From an uncultured Selenomonas sp. (lineage in GTDB: Bacteria; Bacillota; Negativicutes; Selenomonadales; Selenomonadaceae): a DNA stretch of 64,000 nt. The stretch lies in NCBI GenBank assembly GCA_905372355.1, contig CAJPOT010000002.1:62001-126000 (forward strand), given 5' to 3'. The notes under the pieces were generated by a model that searched no databases, had not been told where the DNA came from, and worked only from the letters and a program-made list of their open reading frames with translations. Below, in pieces: positions 1 to 9,172 of this stretch. Made by a program: the position numbers and the translations under genes. Position 1 is the first letter of the stretch, and the number at the start of each line of letters is the position of its first letter.

Positions 1-493
1 CTGCCGCTTCAAAAGACTGGCTGACACTGACATCCTGTCCGTGGAAGCGTCCCGCGAGCATCGGTCCGCCGCTGACGACGATCGCCGGAATATTCAAGCG
101 TGCCGCCGCCATCAACATGCCGGGCACGACTTTGTCGCAGTTTGGAATGAGCACGAGTCCGTCAAAGCCCGATGCCATTGCCACGGACTCGATGGAGTCG
201 GCGATAAGTTCGCGGCTGGCGAGCGAATACTTCATTCCCGTATGCCCCATGGCAATGCCGTCGCAAACACCGATGGCAGGAAACTCCAGCGGCGTACCGC
301 CAGCGGCAGCCACACCGAGCTTCGCCGCCGCAGCAATCTCGCGCAAGTGGATATGCCCGGGAATCACCTCATTAAATGAGTTGCAAATGCCAATCAGCGG
401 CTTCTGCAAATCCTCAGGACCGTAGCCCATCGCATGGAACAAGGATCGATGCGCACAGCGCGTCGCCCCTTTTTTTACAACATCACTTCTCAT
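1..493 (-). CDS. ilvD: Dihydroxy-acid dehydratase, N-terminal part (runs off window)
   Basis: Translating the minus strand from the ATG at 493 gives 164 residues open to the window edge, so the C-terminal three quarters are missing. The protein dehydrates 2,3-dihydroxy-acids to 2-keto acids in valine, isoleucine and leucine synthesis and carries an Fe-S cluster. Recognisable stretches are the start [31 protein letters not shown] near residue 35, [17 protein letters not shown] near 75 and the cluster-binding [12 protein letters not shown] with Cys119. A GGCGGGAT sequence lies just upstream of the start. Transcription comes from its own promoter, seen at 546-574. Confidence 0.95.
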   Translation of the reverse strand, partial: MRSDVVKKGATRCAHRSLFHAMGYGPEDLQKPLIGICNSFNEVIPGHIHLREIAAAAKLGVAAAGGTPLEFPAIGVCDGIAMGHTGMKYSLASRELIADSIESVAMASGFDGLVLIPNCDKVVPGMLMAAARLNIPAIVVSGGPMLAGRFHGQDVSVSQSFEAA

Positions 494-545
494 AAGTATC
501 CCGCCTATCTATAAAAAACACAATTTTTCACGAAACATACCCTAG

Positions 546-574
546 ATTTTATCGCAATTTGCCTTTACATTCAA
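546..574 (-). promoter_or_regulatory. Sigma-A type promoter of ilvD
   Basis: On the minus strand TTGAAT (569-574) and TAAAAT (546-551) are separated by exactly 17 bases, pointing at ilvD about 50 bases downstream. No leader peptide or T-box was recognised in this short leader. Confidence 0.6.
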
Positions 575-589
575 GAAGTTTATCAAGAC

Positions 590-1129
590 TTAGAACTCAA
601 TTCCTTTTTGCGCACGTATGCCCTTCTGAAACGGATGCTTTATGAGTCTCATTTCCGTCACGAGATCAGCGCAGTCGATGATGGCCGGCAAGGCGTGCCT
701 CCCCGTCAATACAAGATGAAGCTCTGTGGGTTTTTGCGATAAAAGTTCCAATACCTCCTGCTCCTCAAGCAAACCGAAGTTCAAGGCATAATTGATTTCA
801 TCGAGGATGATCATGTCCCATTGCCCGCTCGTCATTTCCGTTAAGGCTTCCTGCAGTGCCGTCCGCGCTTTTTCCCTGTGTACCGCCATTTCTTCTGAAG
901 AAGCGTTCCTTGTAAATCCTATGCCTGTCGGACGGATTTCTATGCGCCCGTCAATTTCGGCAAGAGCCTTGAGCGCGGAAAGTTCGCCATACTTCCAGCT
1001 TCCCTTGATAAATTGCAAAATCAGAATGCGAAAGCCATCCCCCCAAGCGCGCACAGCAAGACCGATTGCCGCCGTCGTCTTCCCTTTTCCCTCACCCGTG
1101 TGCACGAGAACAAGTCCTTTTCTTTTCAT
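590..1129 (-). CDS. cobO: Cob(I)alamin adenosyltransferase, CobO/BtuR type
   Basis: This enzyme transfers the adenosyl group of ATP to cob(I)alamin or cobinamide, making coenzyme B12. The 179-residue length suits the CobA/CobO/BtuR family. The P-loop TGEGKGKTTAAIG starts near residue 11, and the family stretches ILQFIKGSWKYGE and IILDEINYALNFGLL are present. The ATG at 1129 is preferred over the GTG one codon upstream because GGAGA then sits at proper spacing. It is divergent from the SGNH gene and upstream of ilvD, which has its own promoter. A cobalamin riboswitch elsewhere in the window supports active B12 physiology. Confidence 0.93.
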   Translation of the reverse strand: MKRKGLVLVHTGEGKGKTTAAIGLAVRAWGDGFRILILQFIKGSWKYGELSALKALAEIDGRIEIRPTGIGFTRNASSEEMAVHREKARTALQEALTEMTSGQWDMIILDEINYALNFGLLEEQEVLELLSQKPTELHLVLTGRHALPAIIDCADLVTEMRLIKHPFQKGIRAQKGIEF

Positions 1130-1247
1130 CACAGATCTCCTTTAACGCATAAGTTTTTTCTCGTCTGTCTATTCCGCAAAGTAAAAACATGGTATACTAA
1201 TACTTTAGTTATTATTATAACCTTTATTTCCTTTTTGTGGTGCTGTT

Positions 1248-2876
1248 ATGAAAAAATTTCTTTTGTTTACCTTCGTCATCTTATTCTTTACTTTTCTCTG
1301 TATTTTTTTGACGGAGAAAACCGATGTGCTCGGCTTGCGCAACATACCGTTCGACCCAATTTTTGAAAACAAGGGCGACCATGTCGTGATTTCATGGAAA
1401 AGGCTTCCCTATCCATGCTTCTATCGAATCGAAGCGCTTTCCAAGACGACGGGACTTGTTGAAGGCGAGCCGGAATATCATGCCTTTGAGTCTGAGTTGA
1501 CCTTCAAGGCTTCCTACGAGATGCCCGCGACGCCGATTCCCATGTATTATCGCATCACGGCATTCGGGATGTTCGGGCAACTCACACCTCCTTCCAATGT
1601 CGTTGAAAATCCAAATTTCAAAGAGCCGCTGCGGCCGCGTCCCATCTTCGAATACACGAAAGACCATCCGGCAAGCCGCAAGCCGTTCCTCGTCTGGCAC
1701 AGCATTCCCGGAGCCGTCTGCTACGAACTGGAAATTCTCTCGGACAAGCCCGACGCCGAAGGCGGTACAGCAATGTCGCGCAAGAATCATCTTTACAGTA
1801 CGAAGCAGATATTTACAAATGGCTATCAGGTCGATCTTACACCTTTTGTAAATGGCGCGACGGGCATCTTGTATTGGCGTGTGCGCGCGCTTGGCTTCCA
1901 CCATGAAACGATTGGCGAATTCTCCGAGGCTGAGCCGATTTATATCAAGGCCGATGAACCGCTGCCAATGAAACCCTTGATCAACAACTTCGATCAAATG
2001 CCAAATGCGACAGAACCTGTTTATCCCGTTTATCAATGGATACCTCTGAACGGCTGTGAGAATTATGAAGTTGAGCTTATGGTCACTCCTCCTGCAGCCG
2101 ACGAAAACAACAATACGCAGCCTGCCAAAAATCGTCAATGGGCGCAAAAGGTTGAAGGCGCCTTCAGCTGTTACGACGAATACCCGCGTCCCTATGCCGG
2201 AGAATATTATTGGCGCGTGCGTGCGATTGACGCAAATGGCAATACGATCGGCACATATTCGGACGTGGAGAAATTTACTGTAAAAGAAAAAAATAGTCGC
2301 ATTTTTGCCGCCGCTTTCGGCGACAGTATTACGCATGGCGGCGGAGCATTGTCATTTTCTCCCATTGACCTTGAGTATAGTTTCACAACCTACCTTGATT
2401 TTCCCACTGTCAACATTGGACGAAGCGGCGATACGGCGCATACGTCGATGCTCCGTTTTGAGAAAGACGTTCTATACTTCCATCCCTACAACCTTTTGAT
2501 ACTCACCGGATCGAACAGTCTGCGAGCCGAAGAAATCAGCGCCGAACAAATCATCTCCGATCTCGACGCTATCAAAAAGAAGTGTGAGGCGAACGACATC
2601 CGACCGATCTTCCTCACGCTCATGCCCATCAACCCGAAGAATATCCGCAGCGCCTTCCATGCGGATACAGATCCTCTGTGGCAGCAAAAACTTGCACGAG
2701 TCAATGCTTATATCCGCAGCCAGAAGTATTACGTCGATCTGGAACCTTACTTCTATGATGCGAATCATACTGTCATGGCGCCGGAGCTTTCCGTAGACGG
2801 CCTTCATCCCGATATTCGCGGCAAAATGCTCATGGCGGAGATCATCAACCGTCGGCGAGATTTACTGCGACAATAA
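1248..2876 (+). CDS. Exported SGNH/GDSL hydrolase with fibronectin-like repeats
   Basis: This 542-residue protein is the only clear plus-strand gene here. It starts with Lys-Lys and a strongly hydrophobic segment (residues 4-22), a signal anchor or uncleaved signal peptide. Residues about 30-345 form roughly three beta-rich units resembling fibronectin type III domains, with recurrent SWKRLP, VWHSIPGAVCYELEI and YYWRVRA patterns. The C-terminal 200 residues are an SGNH hydrolase: block I FGDSITHGGG near residue 357, NIGRSGDTAHT, LTGSNSLRAEE and the final VDGLHPDIRGK with the Asp-x-x-His pair. Such enzymes are esterases or deacetylases; the substrate is unknown, but carbohydrate or cell-surface polymer is plausible. 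The Shine-Dalgarno is weak. Confidence 0.75.
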   Translation: MKKFLLFTFVILFFTFLCIFLTEKTDVLGLRNIPFDPIFENKGDHVVISWKRLPYPCFYRIEALSKTTGLVEGEPEYHAFESELTFKASYEMPATPIPMYYRITAFGMFGQLTPPSNVVENPNFKEPLRPRPIFEYTKDHPASRKPFLVWHSIPGAVCYELEILSDKPDAEGGTAMSRKNHLYSTKQIFTNGYQVDLTPFVNGATGILYWRVRALGFHHETIGEFSEAEPIYIKADEPLPMKPLINNFDQMPNATEPVYPVYQWIPLNGCENYEVELMVTPPAADENNNTQPAKNRQWAQKVEGAFSCYDEYPRPYAGEYYWRVRAIDANGNTIGTYSDVEKFTVKEKNSRIFAAAFGDSITHGGGALSFSPIDLEYSFTTYLDFPTVNIGRSGDTAHTSMLRFEKDVLYFHPYNLLILTGSNSLRAEEISAEQIISDLDAIKKKCEANDIRPIFLTLMPINPKNIRSAFHADTDPLWQQKLARVNAYIRSQKYYVDLEPYFYDANHTVMAPELSVDGLHPDIRGKMLMAEIINRRRDLLRQ

Positions 2877-2877
2877 G

Positions 2878-2914
2878 GAACGCCCCATGGTCACGCGACG
2901 GCCATGGGGCGTTC
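2878..2914 (+). terminator. Perfect 13-bp hairpin between convergent genes
   Basis: GAACGCCCCATGG (2878-2890) and its exact complement (2902-2914) enclose an 11-base loop directly after the stop of the SGNH gene. The trailing T-run is poor (TTAATG), so it is a weak intrinsic terminator or an mRNA 3'-end stabiliser. It lies between two converging genes and could serve both. Confidence 0.6.
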
Positions 2915-2922
2915 TTAATGAA

Positions 2923-2969
2923 ATCGCTCGGATATGTGAATACGGGCGACTGAATTTATGAGTGCTTCC
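2923..2969 (+). repeat. Solo right arm of the nested-palindrome repeat family (copy A)
   Basis: From TCGCTCGGATATGTGAA to TGAGTGCTTCC this stretch aligns position by position with the right half of the copies at 25237-25303 and 58841-59000, with about nine differences over 45 bases. The matching left arm (GGAAGCGCTGATAAA) is absent, so this is a truncated, decayed copy. It sits between the 2878-2914 hairpin and the 3' end of ftsK. Confidence 0.6.
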
Positions 2970-2993
2970 TTTGTTGTCAAAAAGAAAAGCGCT

Positions 2994-5717
2994 CTAACTG
3001 ATTTTTCTCAAAGCCGCTTCGGCTTCCTCCGAGGATACAAGGATTTCGCGCGGCTTGCTGCCGAGACTCGGTCCGATGATTTTCATCTCTTCCATCGTGT
3101 CAATCAGGCGGGCGGCGCGTGTGTAGCCGATGCGGAAACGTCTCTGTATGCTTGATGTCGATGCCTGCCCGGAACTCATGACAAGCTCGATCGCATCGCC
3201 GAGAAGTTCATCAATCTTTTCCTTCGCTGCATCCTTCTTACCGTCATCGGCTTCCATGGCGGCATTTTCCGTGTACTCAATAATCTCCTGATTTTCTTCC
3301 ATCTGTTGCCCTTGTCCTCGGATGAAGTCGAGAAGCCTCTCCACTTCTTCATCGCTGACGAAAGCACCCTGCACGCGCTGCGGTTTTGCCGATCCGACGG
3401 GATAAAAGAGCATATCGCCCTTTCCAAGCAGCTTTTCAGCGCCGCTCATATCCAAAATCGTACGCGAGTCAATCTGCGAGGACACGGCAAACGATATGCG
3501 TGACGGAATATTCGCCTTGATGATGCCCGTGATGACATCGACGGACGGGCGCTGCGTTGCAAGCACGAGATGGATGCCCGCTGCGCGCGCTTTCTGTGCA
3601 AGGCGGCAGATGGCATCTTCCACGTCGTGCGGTGCGACCATCATGAGGTCGGCAAGCTCATCAATGATGATGACGATGGCGGGCATTTTCTCTTCGGGTT
3701 TTGCCGCATTGAAGCGTTCCATATCGCGTACGCCGGTCTCGGCAAATTTGGCATAGCGCTTTTCCATCTCCTGCACCGACCAATTCAGGACGGAGGCCGC
3801 CTTTTTTGCGTCCGTGACAACGGGAACCATCAGATGTGGTATGCCATTGTAGTTGGAAAGCTCAACCATCTTGGGATCTATGAGGATGAACTTCACTTCA
3901 TCCGGCCTCGCTTTGAAGAGAACGCTCGTGATGAGCGTGTTGATGCAGACCGATTTGCCTGATCCAGTGGCGCCGGCGACGAGAAGATGCGGCATCTTGG
4001 CGAGATCGGCAAAGATGCCTTGCCCTGCAATATCGACGCCCAAGCCGACCGTGAGTTTCGACTTGGCCGTCGCAAAGGCAGGCTTTTCCAAGACTTCACG
4101 CAGACGGATACCCTCAAGCTCCTTGTTCGGCACCTCGATGCCGATGGCGGCTTTTCCCGGTATAGGCTCTATGCGCACGGAAAATGCCGCAAGACTCAGG
4201 GCCAGATCGTCTGCCAGATTTGTGATCTTGCTGACCTTGACGCCAGGCGCCGGCTCAAGCTCATAGCGCGTAACAGCAGGTCCGTGGCATGCATTGATGA
4301 TCTTCGCCTTGACCTTGAAGTTTTCCAAGGTCTGCGCCAGAGTCTGTGCGTTTTCGGCAATTTCCCGCTCCAGCGCGAAGTTCTTCTTCTTGACTTCAGA
4401 TGCGAGTATTTCTTCCACTTTTGGCAGCTCATACGGCCTTTCCGTCGGCTGTGTCGCTTCTTCACGCGGCTTTGTCTCTGAGACAGCAGCCGGCATGGTC
4501 AAAGACGACGGTGTTGTCACGGATGGTGCTGCAAGGGTTTCCTGCAGCAAGGTCGCCGTCATGGACTGTGTGGAGACTGTCGGTTGCATCATAGCGAGGC
4601 GCTTGTCCTGCACCTCCATTGCCATGGGTACGTCTTTTGGCAATGGAACGACATCAAAGTCGTCGGGGATTTCTGGCGGTGGTTCTGCGATGATTTCCTC
4701 TTGTTCTTCCGTTTCATTCGAGGCATATTCAATGGAAAAGGACGGCAGCTCTTCTGCTGTTTTTTCTTTTTCTGCTTCCTCTTCCTGTTCTGTTTCTACC
4801 AATAATTCGTTCTGATCGCATGTCTCGCCGAAAGCAAAAGATGCCGTCCCTTCCCCTGTGGCAGGAGGCTCAAGAGCCGTCAGAAAATCTCTTTTCTCCT
4901 GCGTTTGCGGCGTGACAGATGCTTCCTGTGCAGCAAAGGATGGAAAAGATGTCGGCTGTACATCTTCTCCCGGAGCGACATTTTTTGCTTCTGCTGCAAA
5001 CGCCTGTTCAAAGGCTTCGTCTTTGTCTTGATTGTAAAACGAGCTTTTGATTCTTCCGCGCACATGTTCTTCAAAGATATTTTCAGCCTGTGTTACCTTC
5101 TGCTGGGCGACGGAGAGCGTATCCTTCGCTTTGACGATTCCTGCTTTCGCCTGCCGTTTCGTGCGCAGCATCCCAAGGGCAAGCGACCATGTCGTAGAGA
5201 GCAGGATGGCGACAACCGTACCCGTGCACAAGAGGATGATGGCTCCCGTCGCACCGAAAAACTTGCGGATGAAGAAGAGCAGGCCGCCGCCTAGAAGACC
5301 GCCTGCATTCGGCAGATATTCGGGCAGGATTTCCGCCCCTACAGGTACGAGGAAATGATGGAGGATGGCAAGTAAAGAAACGAAGAGCCCAATGAGGCCG
5401 AAAAAGTGCGTGGAATAAACAATACCCCGATGCTTCGTCACATACTGCGTGCCTATGAGCAGTATGACGCCGGAAGCGACCCAAGCGCCTAAACCGAAAA
5501 GATACCGAAGGAATTTAGCGAAATAAAGACCGATGAAACCAACGTTCCAATCAAGCAGTCCCCCGATGGATATGAGGCCTGCGGCAAGAAGAAGTAGACC
5601 GATGATCTCATAGCGTCTGCCCTTAGGTGCAGTTGTCGTCATCGGCTCTTTTTTGTTTTTCGTGCGGGATCTCCTCTTGCTGTTCCCTCTATCGCTATTG
5701 GAACCTTTCTTTTTCAA
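2994..5717 (-). CDS. ftsK: FtsK/SpoIIIE DNA translocase
   Basis: This membrane-anchored, ATP-driven DNA pump clears and segregates chromosomes at the septum. The 907 residues start with a basic tail, followed by about four membrane segments (residues 35-185). A long acidic, Glu/Pro-rich linker runs to about residue 450. The RecA-like motor has Walker A GATGSGKS near residue 580 and Walker [13 protein letters not shown], with the [12 protein letters not shown] motif. The C-terminal 65 residues ([22 protein letters not shown]) are the gamma winged helix that reads orientation sequences. The start is TTG at 5717, set by AGGTGAT eight bases upstream. It lies downstream of mtaD behind a terminator. 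Confidence 0.95.
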   Translation of the reverse strand: MKKKGSNSDRGNSKRRSRTKNKKEPMTTTAPKGRRYEIIGLLLLAAGLISIGGLLDWNVGFIGLYFAKFLRYLFGLGAWVASGVILLIGTQYVTKHRGIVYSTHFFGLIGLFVSLLAILHHFLVPVGAEILPEYLPNAGGLLGGGLLFFIRKFFGATGAIILLCTGTVVAILLSTTWSLALGMLRTKRQAKAGIVKAKDTLSVAQQKVTQAENIFEEHVRGRIKSSFYNQDKDEAFEQAFAAEAKNVAPGEDVQPTSFPSFAAQEASVTPQTQEKRDFLTALEPPATGEGTASFAFGETCDQNELLVETEQEEEAEKEKTAEELPSFSIEYASNETEEQEEIIAEPPPEIPDDFDVVPLPKDVPMAMEVQDKRLAMMQPTVSTQSMTATLLQETLAAPSVTTPSSLTMPAAVSETKPREEATQPTERPYELPKVEEILASEVKKKNFALEREIAENAQTLAQTLENFKVKAKIINACHGPAVTRYELEPAPGVKVSKITNLADDLALSLAAFSVRIEPIPGKAAIGIEVPNKELEGIRLREVLEKPAFATAKSKLTVGLGVDIAGQGIFADLAKMPHLLVAGATGSGKSVCINTLITSVLFKARPDEVKFILIDPKMVELSNYNGIPHLMVPVVTDAKKAASVLNWSVQEMEKRYAKFAETGVRDMERFNAAKPEEKMPAIVIIIDELADLMMVAPHDVEDAICRLAQKARAAGIHLVLATQRPSVDVITGIIKANIPSRISFAVSSQIDSRTILDMSGAEKLLGKGDMLFYPVGSAKPQRVQGAFVSDEEVERLLDFIRGQGQQMEENQEIIEYTENAAMEADDGKKDAAKEKIDELLGDAIELVMSSGQASTSSIQRRFRIGYTRAARLIDTMEEMKIIGPSLGSKPREILVSSEEAEAALRKIS

Positions 5718-5740
5718 AACGACATCACCTATCTAAAATC

Positions 5741-5765
5741 ACAGCAGCCCGTGAAGGGCTGCTGT
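5741..5765 (-). terminator. Intrinsic terminator after mtaD
   Basis: ACAGCAGCCC and GGGCTGCTGT form a perfect 10-bp stem with a 5-base loop. On the minus strand it is followed by GATTTTAG. It closes the surE-ahcY-mtaD transcript just before ftsK. Confidence 0.75.
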
Positions 5766-5812
5766 AAAAATCAAAACGACCTGCCTACAGAAGATATGCT
5801 TCTGCAGATAAA

Positions 5813-7093
5813 TCAATGTGCAAGAAGATGCTCGACGCAGCGCTTCGTTTCAAACAGGATGCGCTCTTCATCAAGTGTCAGGAGCTCGCGTTTCTCCATG
5901 AGGATGCGTCCGTCAACGATGACCGTGTCGACCGAAGATGCATTGGCAGAATAGACAAGCAGCGATACGGGATCGTGACGCGGCATCCATGCGGGACTCG
6001 TCATATCGAAGAGGACGATGTCCGCTTTATAGCCCTCTTGCAAGATCCCTACATCAGAAAGGCCGACAGCCTTTGCCCCGTACGCCGTCCCCATACGCAT
6101 CGCTTCTCTTGCAGGCACAGCCTCGGGGTCATAGTTCGCCACTTTGTGTAGCATGGCGGCAAGGTTTACTTCCTCAAGCATGTCGAGGTTGTTATTGCTC
6201 GACGCGCCGTCCGTGCCGAGAGCAACGCAAACGCCTTCCGCAAGAAGGCGTGGCACGGGAGCGATGCCGCTCGCGAGCTTCATGTTGCTGCCGGGATTGT
6301 GCGCGACACGGATGCCGTGCTTCTTGATGATGGAGATATCTTCATCGTCAAGATGCACGCAGTGCGCCGCTAATGTGCCGTTGTCGAAAAGACCTGTGGA
6401 AGCGACGTGTGCAAAGGGACGCTTGCCGTATTGCTTGAGGCATTCCTCCACCTCCCCTTTCGTTTCCGACATGTGGATGTGGATTTCCGCTCCAAGCGAC
6501 TTTGCAGCCTCTGCGACCTTGTGCAGATAATCGGGCGGGCACGTATAGAGCGCGTGCGGCCCGAACATCACGGTGATGCGCCCATCGGCTTTTTGATGCC
6601 AATTTTTGAAGAGCTCTACATTTTCTGCAAGCTTTTCGTCTGCGTTGGGCACCACACCGATCAGACCGCGCGAAAGAACGGCGCGAAGCCCTGATTCCTC
6701 TACGACTTCGGCGACCTTTTCCATATCAGGCCCGTACATGTCGGCGAAGGTCGTCGTGCCTCCCTGTATCATCTCGACGGCGGCGAGCATCGCGCCCCAA
6801 TAGATGTCTTCGTTACGCATCTTCGCCTCGATCGGCCAGATCTTTTGCTGCAGCCAATCCATGAGCTTCATATCGTCCGCATAGCTTCGAAGAAGCGTCA
6901 TAGATGCATGCGTATGGGCGTTGACAAAGCCCGGAACAGCGAGCCTGTCCTTTGCGTCAATCGTTCGCTCCGGCTGCCACGAAGCGGGGATTTCTCCGAC
7001 TGCTGCAATCTTATTTCCCTCGATTGCGATATTTCCTTCCCGCACCGTGCCGTCCGGATGAAGAACATGCGCATTGGAAATCAATATTTTCAT
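5813..7093 (-). CDS. mtaD: 5-methylthioadenosine/S-adenosylhomocysteine deaminase
   Basis: This TRZ/ATZ-type amidohydrolase deaminates methylthioadenosine and S-adenosylhomocysteine to their inosyl forms. The metal site is visible: HTH in VNAHTHASM near residue 60, HIHMSETKGE, HCVHLDDEDI and GTDGASSNNNLDM. Length (426 residues) is normal. The ATG at 7093 is chosen over the GTG at 7102 because GAGGTG then lies six bases upstream instead of overlapping the start. It follows ahcY by about 15 bases, so two routes for removing S-adenosylhomocysteine are co-transcribed. Confidence 0.92.
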   Translation of the reverse strand: MKILISNAHVLHPDGTVREGNIAIEGNKIAAVGEIPASWQPERTIDAKDRLAVPGFVNAHTHASMTLLRSYADDMKLMDWLQQKIWPIEAKMRNEDIYWGAMLAAVEMIQGGTTTFADMYGPDMEKVAEVVEESGLRAVLSRGLIGVVPNADEKLAENVELFKNWHQKADGRITVMFGPHALYTCPPDYLHKVAEAAKSLGAEIHIHMSETKGEVEECLKQYGKRPFAHVASTGLFDNGTLAAHCVHLDDEDISIIKKHGIRVAHNPGSNMKLASGIAPVPRLLAEGVCVALGTDGASSNNNLDMLEEVNLAAMLHKVANYDPEAVPAREAMRMGTAYGAKAVGLSDVGILQEGYKADIVLFDMTSPAWMPRHDPVSLLVYSANASSVDTVIVDGRILMEKRELLTLDEERILFETKRCVEHLLAH

Positions 7094-7108
7094 ATCGTGC
7101 ACCTCTGC

Positions 7109-8350
7109 TCAGGCAAGTCCGAGATAAGCCTTCTGCTCGTCCGTCAGATGGTCAATGGCTACGCCCGAAGCCTTGAGCTTGAGTTCGGCAATCTTCGTAT
7201 TGATTTCGTCCGGCATCAGGTAGACCTTGTTTTCAAGTTCTGCATGATGATTGAGAATATGAAGCGCGGAGAAGAACTGTACGCCAAAGGAGAGATCCAT
7301 GATCTCCGCCGGATGTCCGTCGCCTGCTGCGAGGTTCACGAGGCGGCCTTCGGCAAGAAGATATAGCTTCCTGCCGTCCTTTTGCTTGAATTCCTCGATA
7401 TTCTTGCGCACGGTACGACGCGATACGGAGATTTCCTCAAGCTCGGGGATGTTGATTTCCACATCGAAGTGACCGGAGTTCGCCATCATAGCGCCGTCTT
7501 TCATGACCTCATAGTGATGCTTGCGAATGACATCCTTATCGCCCGTCAAGGTCAGGAAGATGTCGCCAATGCGCGCTGCCTCGTCCATAGGCATGACACG
7601 GAAGCCATCGAACACAGCTTCGATCGCCTTGATGGGATCGACCTCCGTGATGACGACATTCGCCCCGAGACCCTGAGCGCGCATGGCGCCGCCTTTGCCG
7701 CACCAGCCGTAACCGGCAATGACAACGGTTTTGCCCGTGATGCAGAGGTTCGTCGTGCGCATGATGCCATCCCACGTTGACTGCCCCGTTCCATAGCGGT
7801 TGTCAAACAGATACTTGCAGTAGGCGTCGTTCGCCGCAATCATCGGGAATTCAAGTTTGCCCGCACGGGCGAGAGAATGCAGACGATGCACGCCCGTCGT
7901 CGTTTCCTCCGAACCGCCGAGGATGTTCGGCAGAAGTTCGCGGCGCTTCGTATGCAGAATATTCACGAGGTCGCCGCCGTCGTCGATGATGATGTCAGGC
8001 TTAAGGTCAAGCGCCTTGTCGATGTAATCCTCATACTCTTCGTCTGTGCAGCCGTGCGTCGCAAAGACATGAAGCCCATCTTCGACGAGCGCTGCCGCGA
8101 TGTCATCCTGCGTGGACAACGGATTGCTGCCCGTGATGGCAACCTCTGCGCCGGCGTTCTTCATGATCAACGCCAAATACGCTGTCTTTGCTTCAAGATG
8201 CAGCGTGATGACGATCTTCTTGCCTGCAAAGGGCTTCGTCACGGAAAATTCCTTGTTGACGGCTTCCATGACAGGCATGAAGTTCTTGACCCAGTTGATT
8301 TTGTCATGACCCGACGGCGCGAGTTTGATGTCTTTGATCATTGATTCCAT
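7109..8350 (-). CDS. ahcY: Adenosylhomocysteinase
   Basis: This enzyme hydrolyses S-adenosylhomocysteine to adenosine and homocysteine with bound NAD. The family core is clear: THGCTDEEYE, DDGGDLVNILH, EETTTGVHRLH, NNRYGTGQS-like DNRYGTGQSTWDG and the Rossmann loop GYGWCGKGGAMRAQGLGANV. The end VYLMPDEINTKIAELKLKASGV is typical. The reading frame is open 63 codons further upstream, but that part overlaps surE and looks unlike the family. The ATG at 8350 has a strong AGGAGGAG upstream, giving 413 residues, the shorter bacterial form. It lies between surE and mtaD. Confidence 0.95.
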   Translation of the reverse strand: MESMIKDIKLAPSGHDKINWVKNFMPVMEAVNKEFSVTKPFAGKKIVITLHLEAKTAYLALIMKNAGAEVAITGSNPLSTQDDIAAALVEDGLHVFATHGCTDEEYEDYIDKALDLKPDIIIDDGGDLVNILHTKRRELLPNILGGSEETTTGVHRLHSLARAGKLEFPMIAANDAYCKYLFDNRYGTGQSTWDGIMRTTNLCITGKTVVIAGYGWCGKGGAMRAQGLGANVVITEVDPIKAIEAVFDGFRVMPMDEAARIGDIFLTLTGDKDVIRKHHYEVMKDGAMMANSGHFDVEINIPELEEISVSRRTVRKNIEEFKQKDGRKLYLLAEGRLVNLAAGDGHPAEIMDLSFGVQFFSALHILNHHAELENKVYLMPDEINTKIAELKLKASGVAIDHLTDEQKAYLGLA

Positions 8351-8394
8351 GTGCGTTGCTCCTCCTAAAAATCGTTTCCTGCAAAGCGGCAATT

Positions 8395-9147
8395 TCAGCG
8401 CAGCAGTTTCTCCAAATAAAGGTAATCCGTCAGATCGGTCTGAAGCGGCGTGACGGAGATGTAGCCGCGCTCTGCGGCAGCGATGTCCGTTGCATCGCTG
8501 TTTCCCTCGTCGAGAATCTCCCCGCCGAGAAAATAGCATTCCTTCCCGTCCACATCTTCCATCCTTTGAAATGCATTAATGTAATCGCGGCGGCCAAGCT
8601 GCGTGAATACGAACTGCGGACCATTTTCGCCGAATTTTTTGGGGAAATTTACATTATAGAAGTTCACTTTTCCCTCTTCGTAAAAGAGAGAAAAAAGATT
8701 CTCCTCCATAAGTCTGGCAGCTGTATCATACGAGATTTCGGACTTCATGTCGAGGGATACGGCCGTCGCCGTGATTCCATGCAGATACGCTTCCATCGCG
8801 GCGTTGGCTGTGCCGGAATAAAGCACATCCGTGCCCAGATTCGCTCCGTGATTGATGCCGGAGATTACATACTCCGGATATATATCGGAAGAAATCGCTT
8901 CAAGGTAAAGTTTCACGCAGTCCGCCGGCGTACCCTCGATCCGATATGCCGCCACGCCGTATCGCTCTTCCAAAGGGCGATACCGATCGAGACGGATGCA
9001 CTTCTTGACCGTGATTGCATGGGACATGCCGCTTTGCTCAAAGGCCGGGGCAGCCACAACGACCGTATGGTGCGGCGAGAGCACGCGCACGAGCGCCTCT
9101 ATTCCGGCAGCTTCTATACCGTCGTCATTCGTCAATAGTATACGCAA
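8395..9147 (-). CDS. surE: 5'/3'-nucleotidase SurE
   Basis: SurE is a metal-dependent nucleoside monophosphate phosphatase (exopolyphosphatase activity is also known). The N-terminal RILLTNDDGIEAAGI carries the metal-binding Asp-Asp pair, and SGINHGANLGTDVLYSGTANAAMEA is the second signature. Its 250 residues are the usual length. The start is TTG at 9147 with GAGG nine bases upstream. It sits 25 bases after the HlyD-like gene and 44 before ahcY, probably in one transcript. SurE is commoner in Gram-negative bacteria, in line with a diderm host. Confidence 0.94.
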   Translation of the reverse strand: MRILLTNDDGIEAAGIEALVRVLSPHHTVVVAAPAFEQSGMSHAITVKKCIRLDRYRPLEERYGVAAYRIEGTPADCVKLYLEAISSDIYPEYVISGINHGANLGTDVLYSGTANAAMEAYLHGITATAVSLDMKSEISYDTAARLMEENLFSLFYEEGKVNFYNVNFPKKFGENGPQFVFTQLGRRDYINAFQRMEDVDGKECYFLGGEILDEGNSDATDIAAAERGYISVTPLQTDLTDYLYLEKLLR

Positions 9148-9172
9148 TACATCCGTCCTCTCTATCGTTCAT

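Noticed and set aside
8351..8539. 63-codon N-terminal extension of ahcY
   Set aside because: It overlaps surE, is Arg-rich and unlike the family; an ideal AGGAGGAG precedes the internal ATG at 8350.
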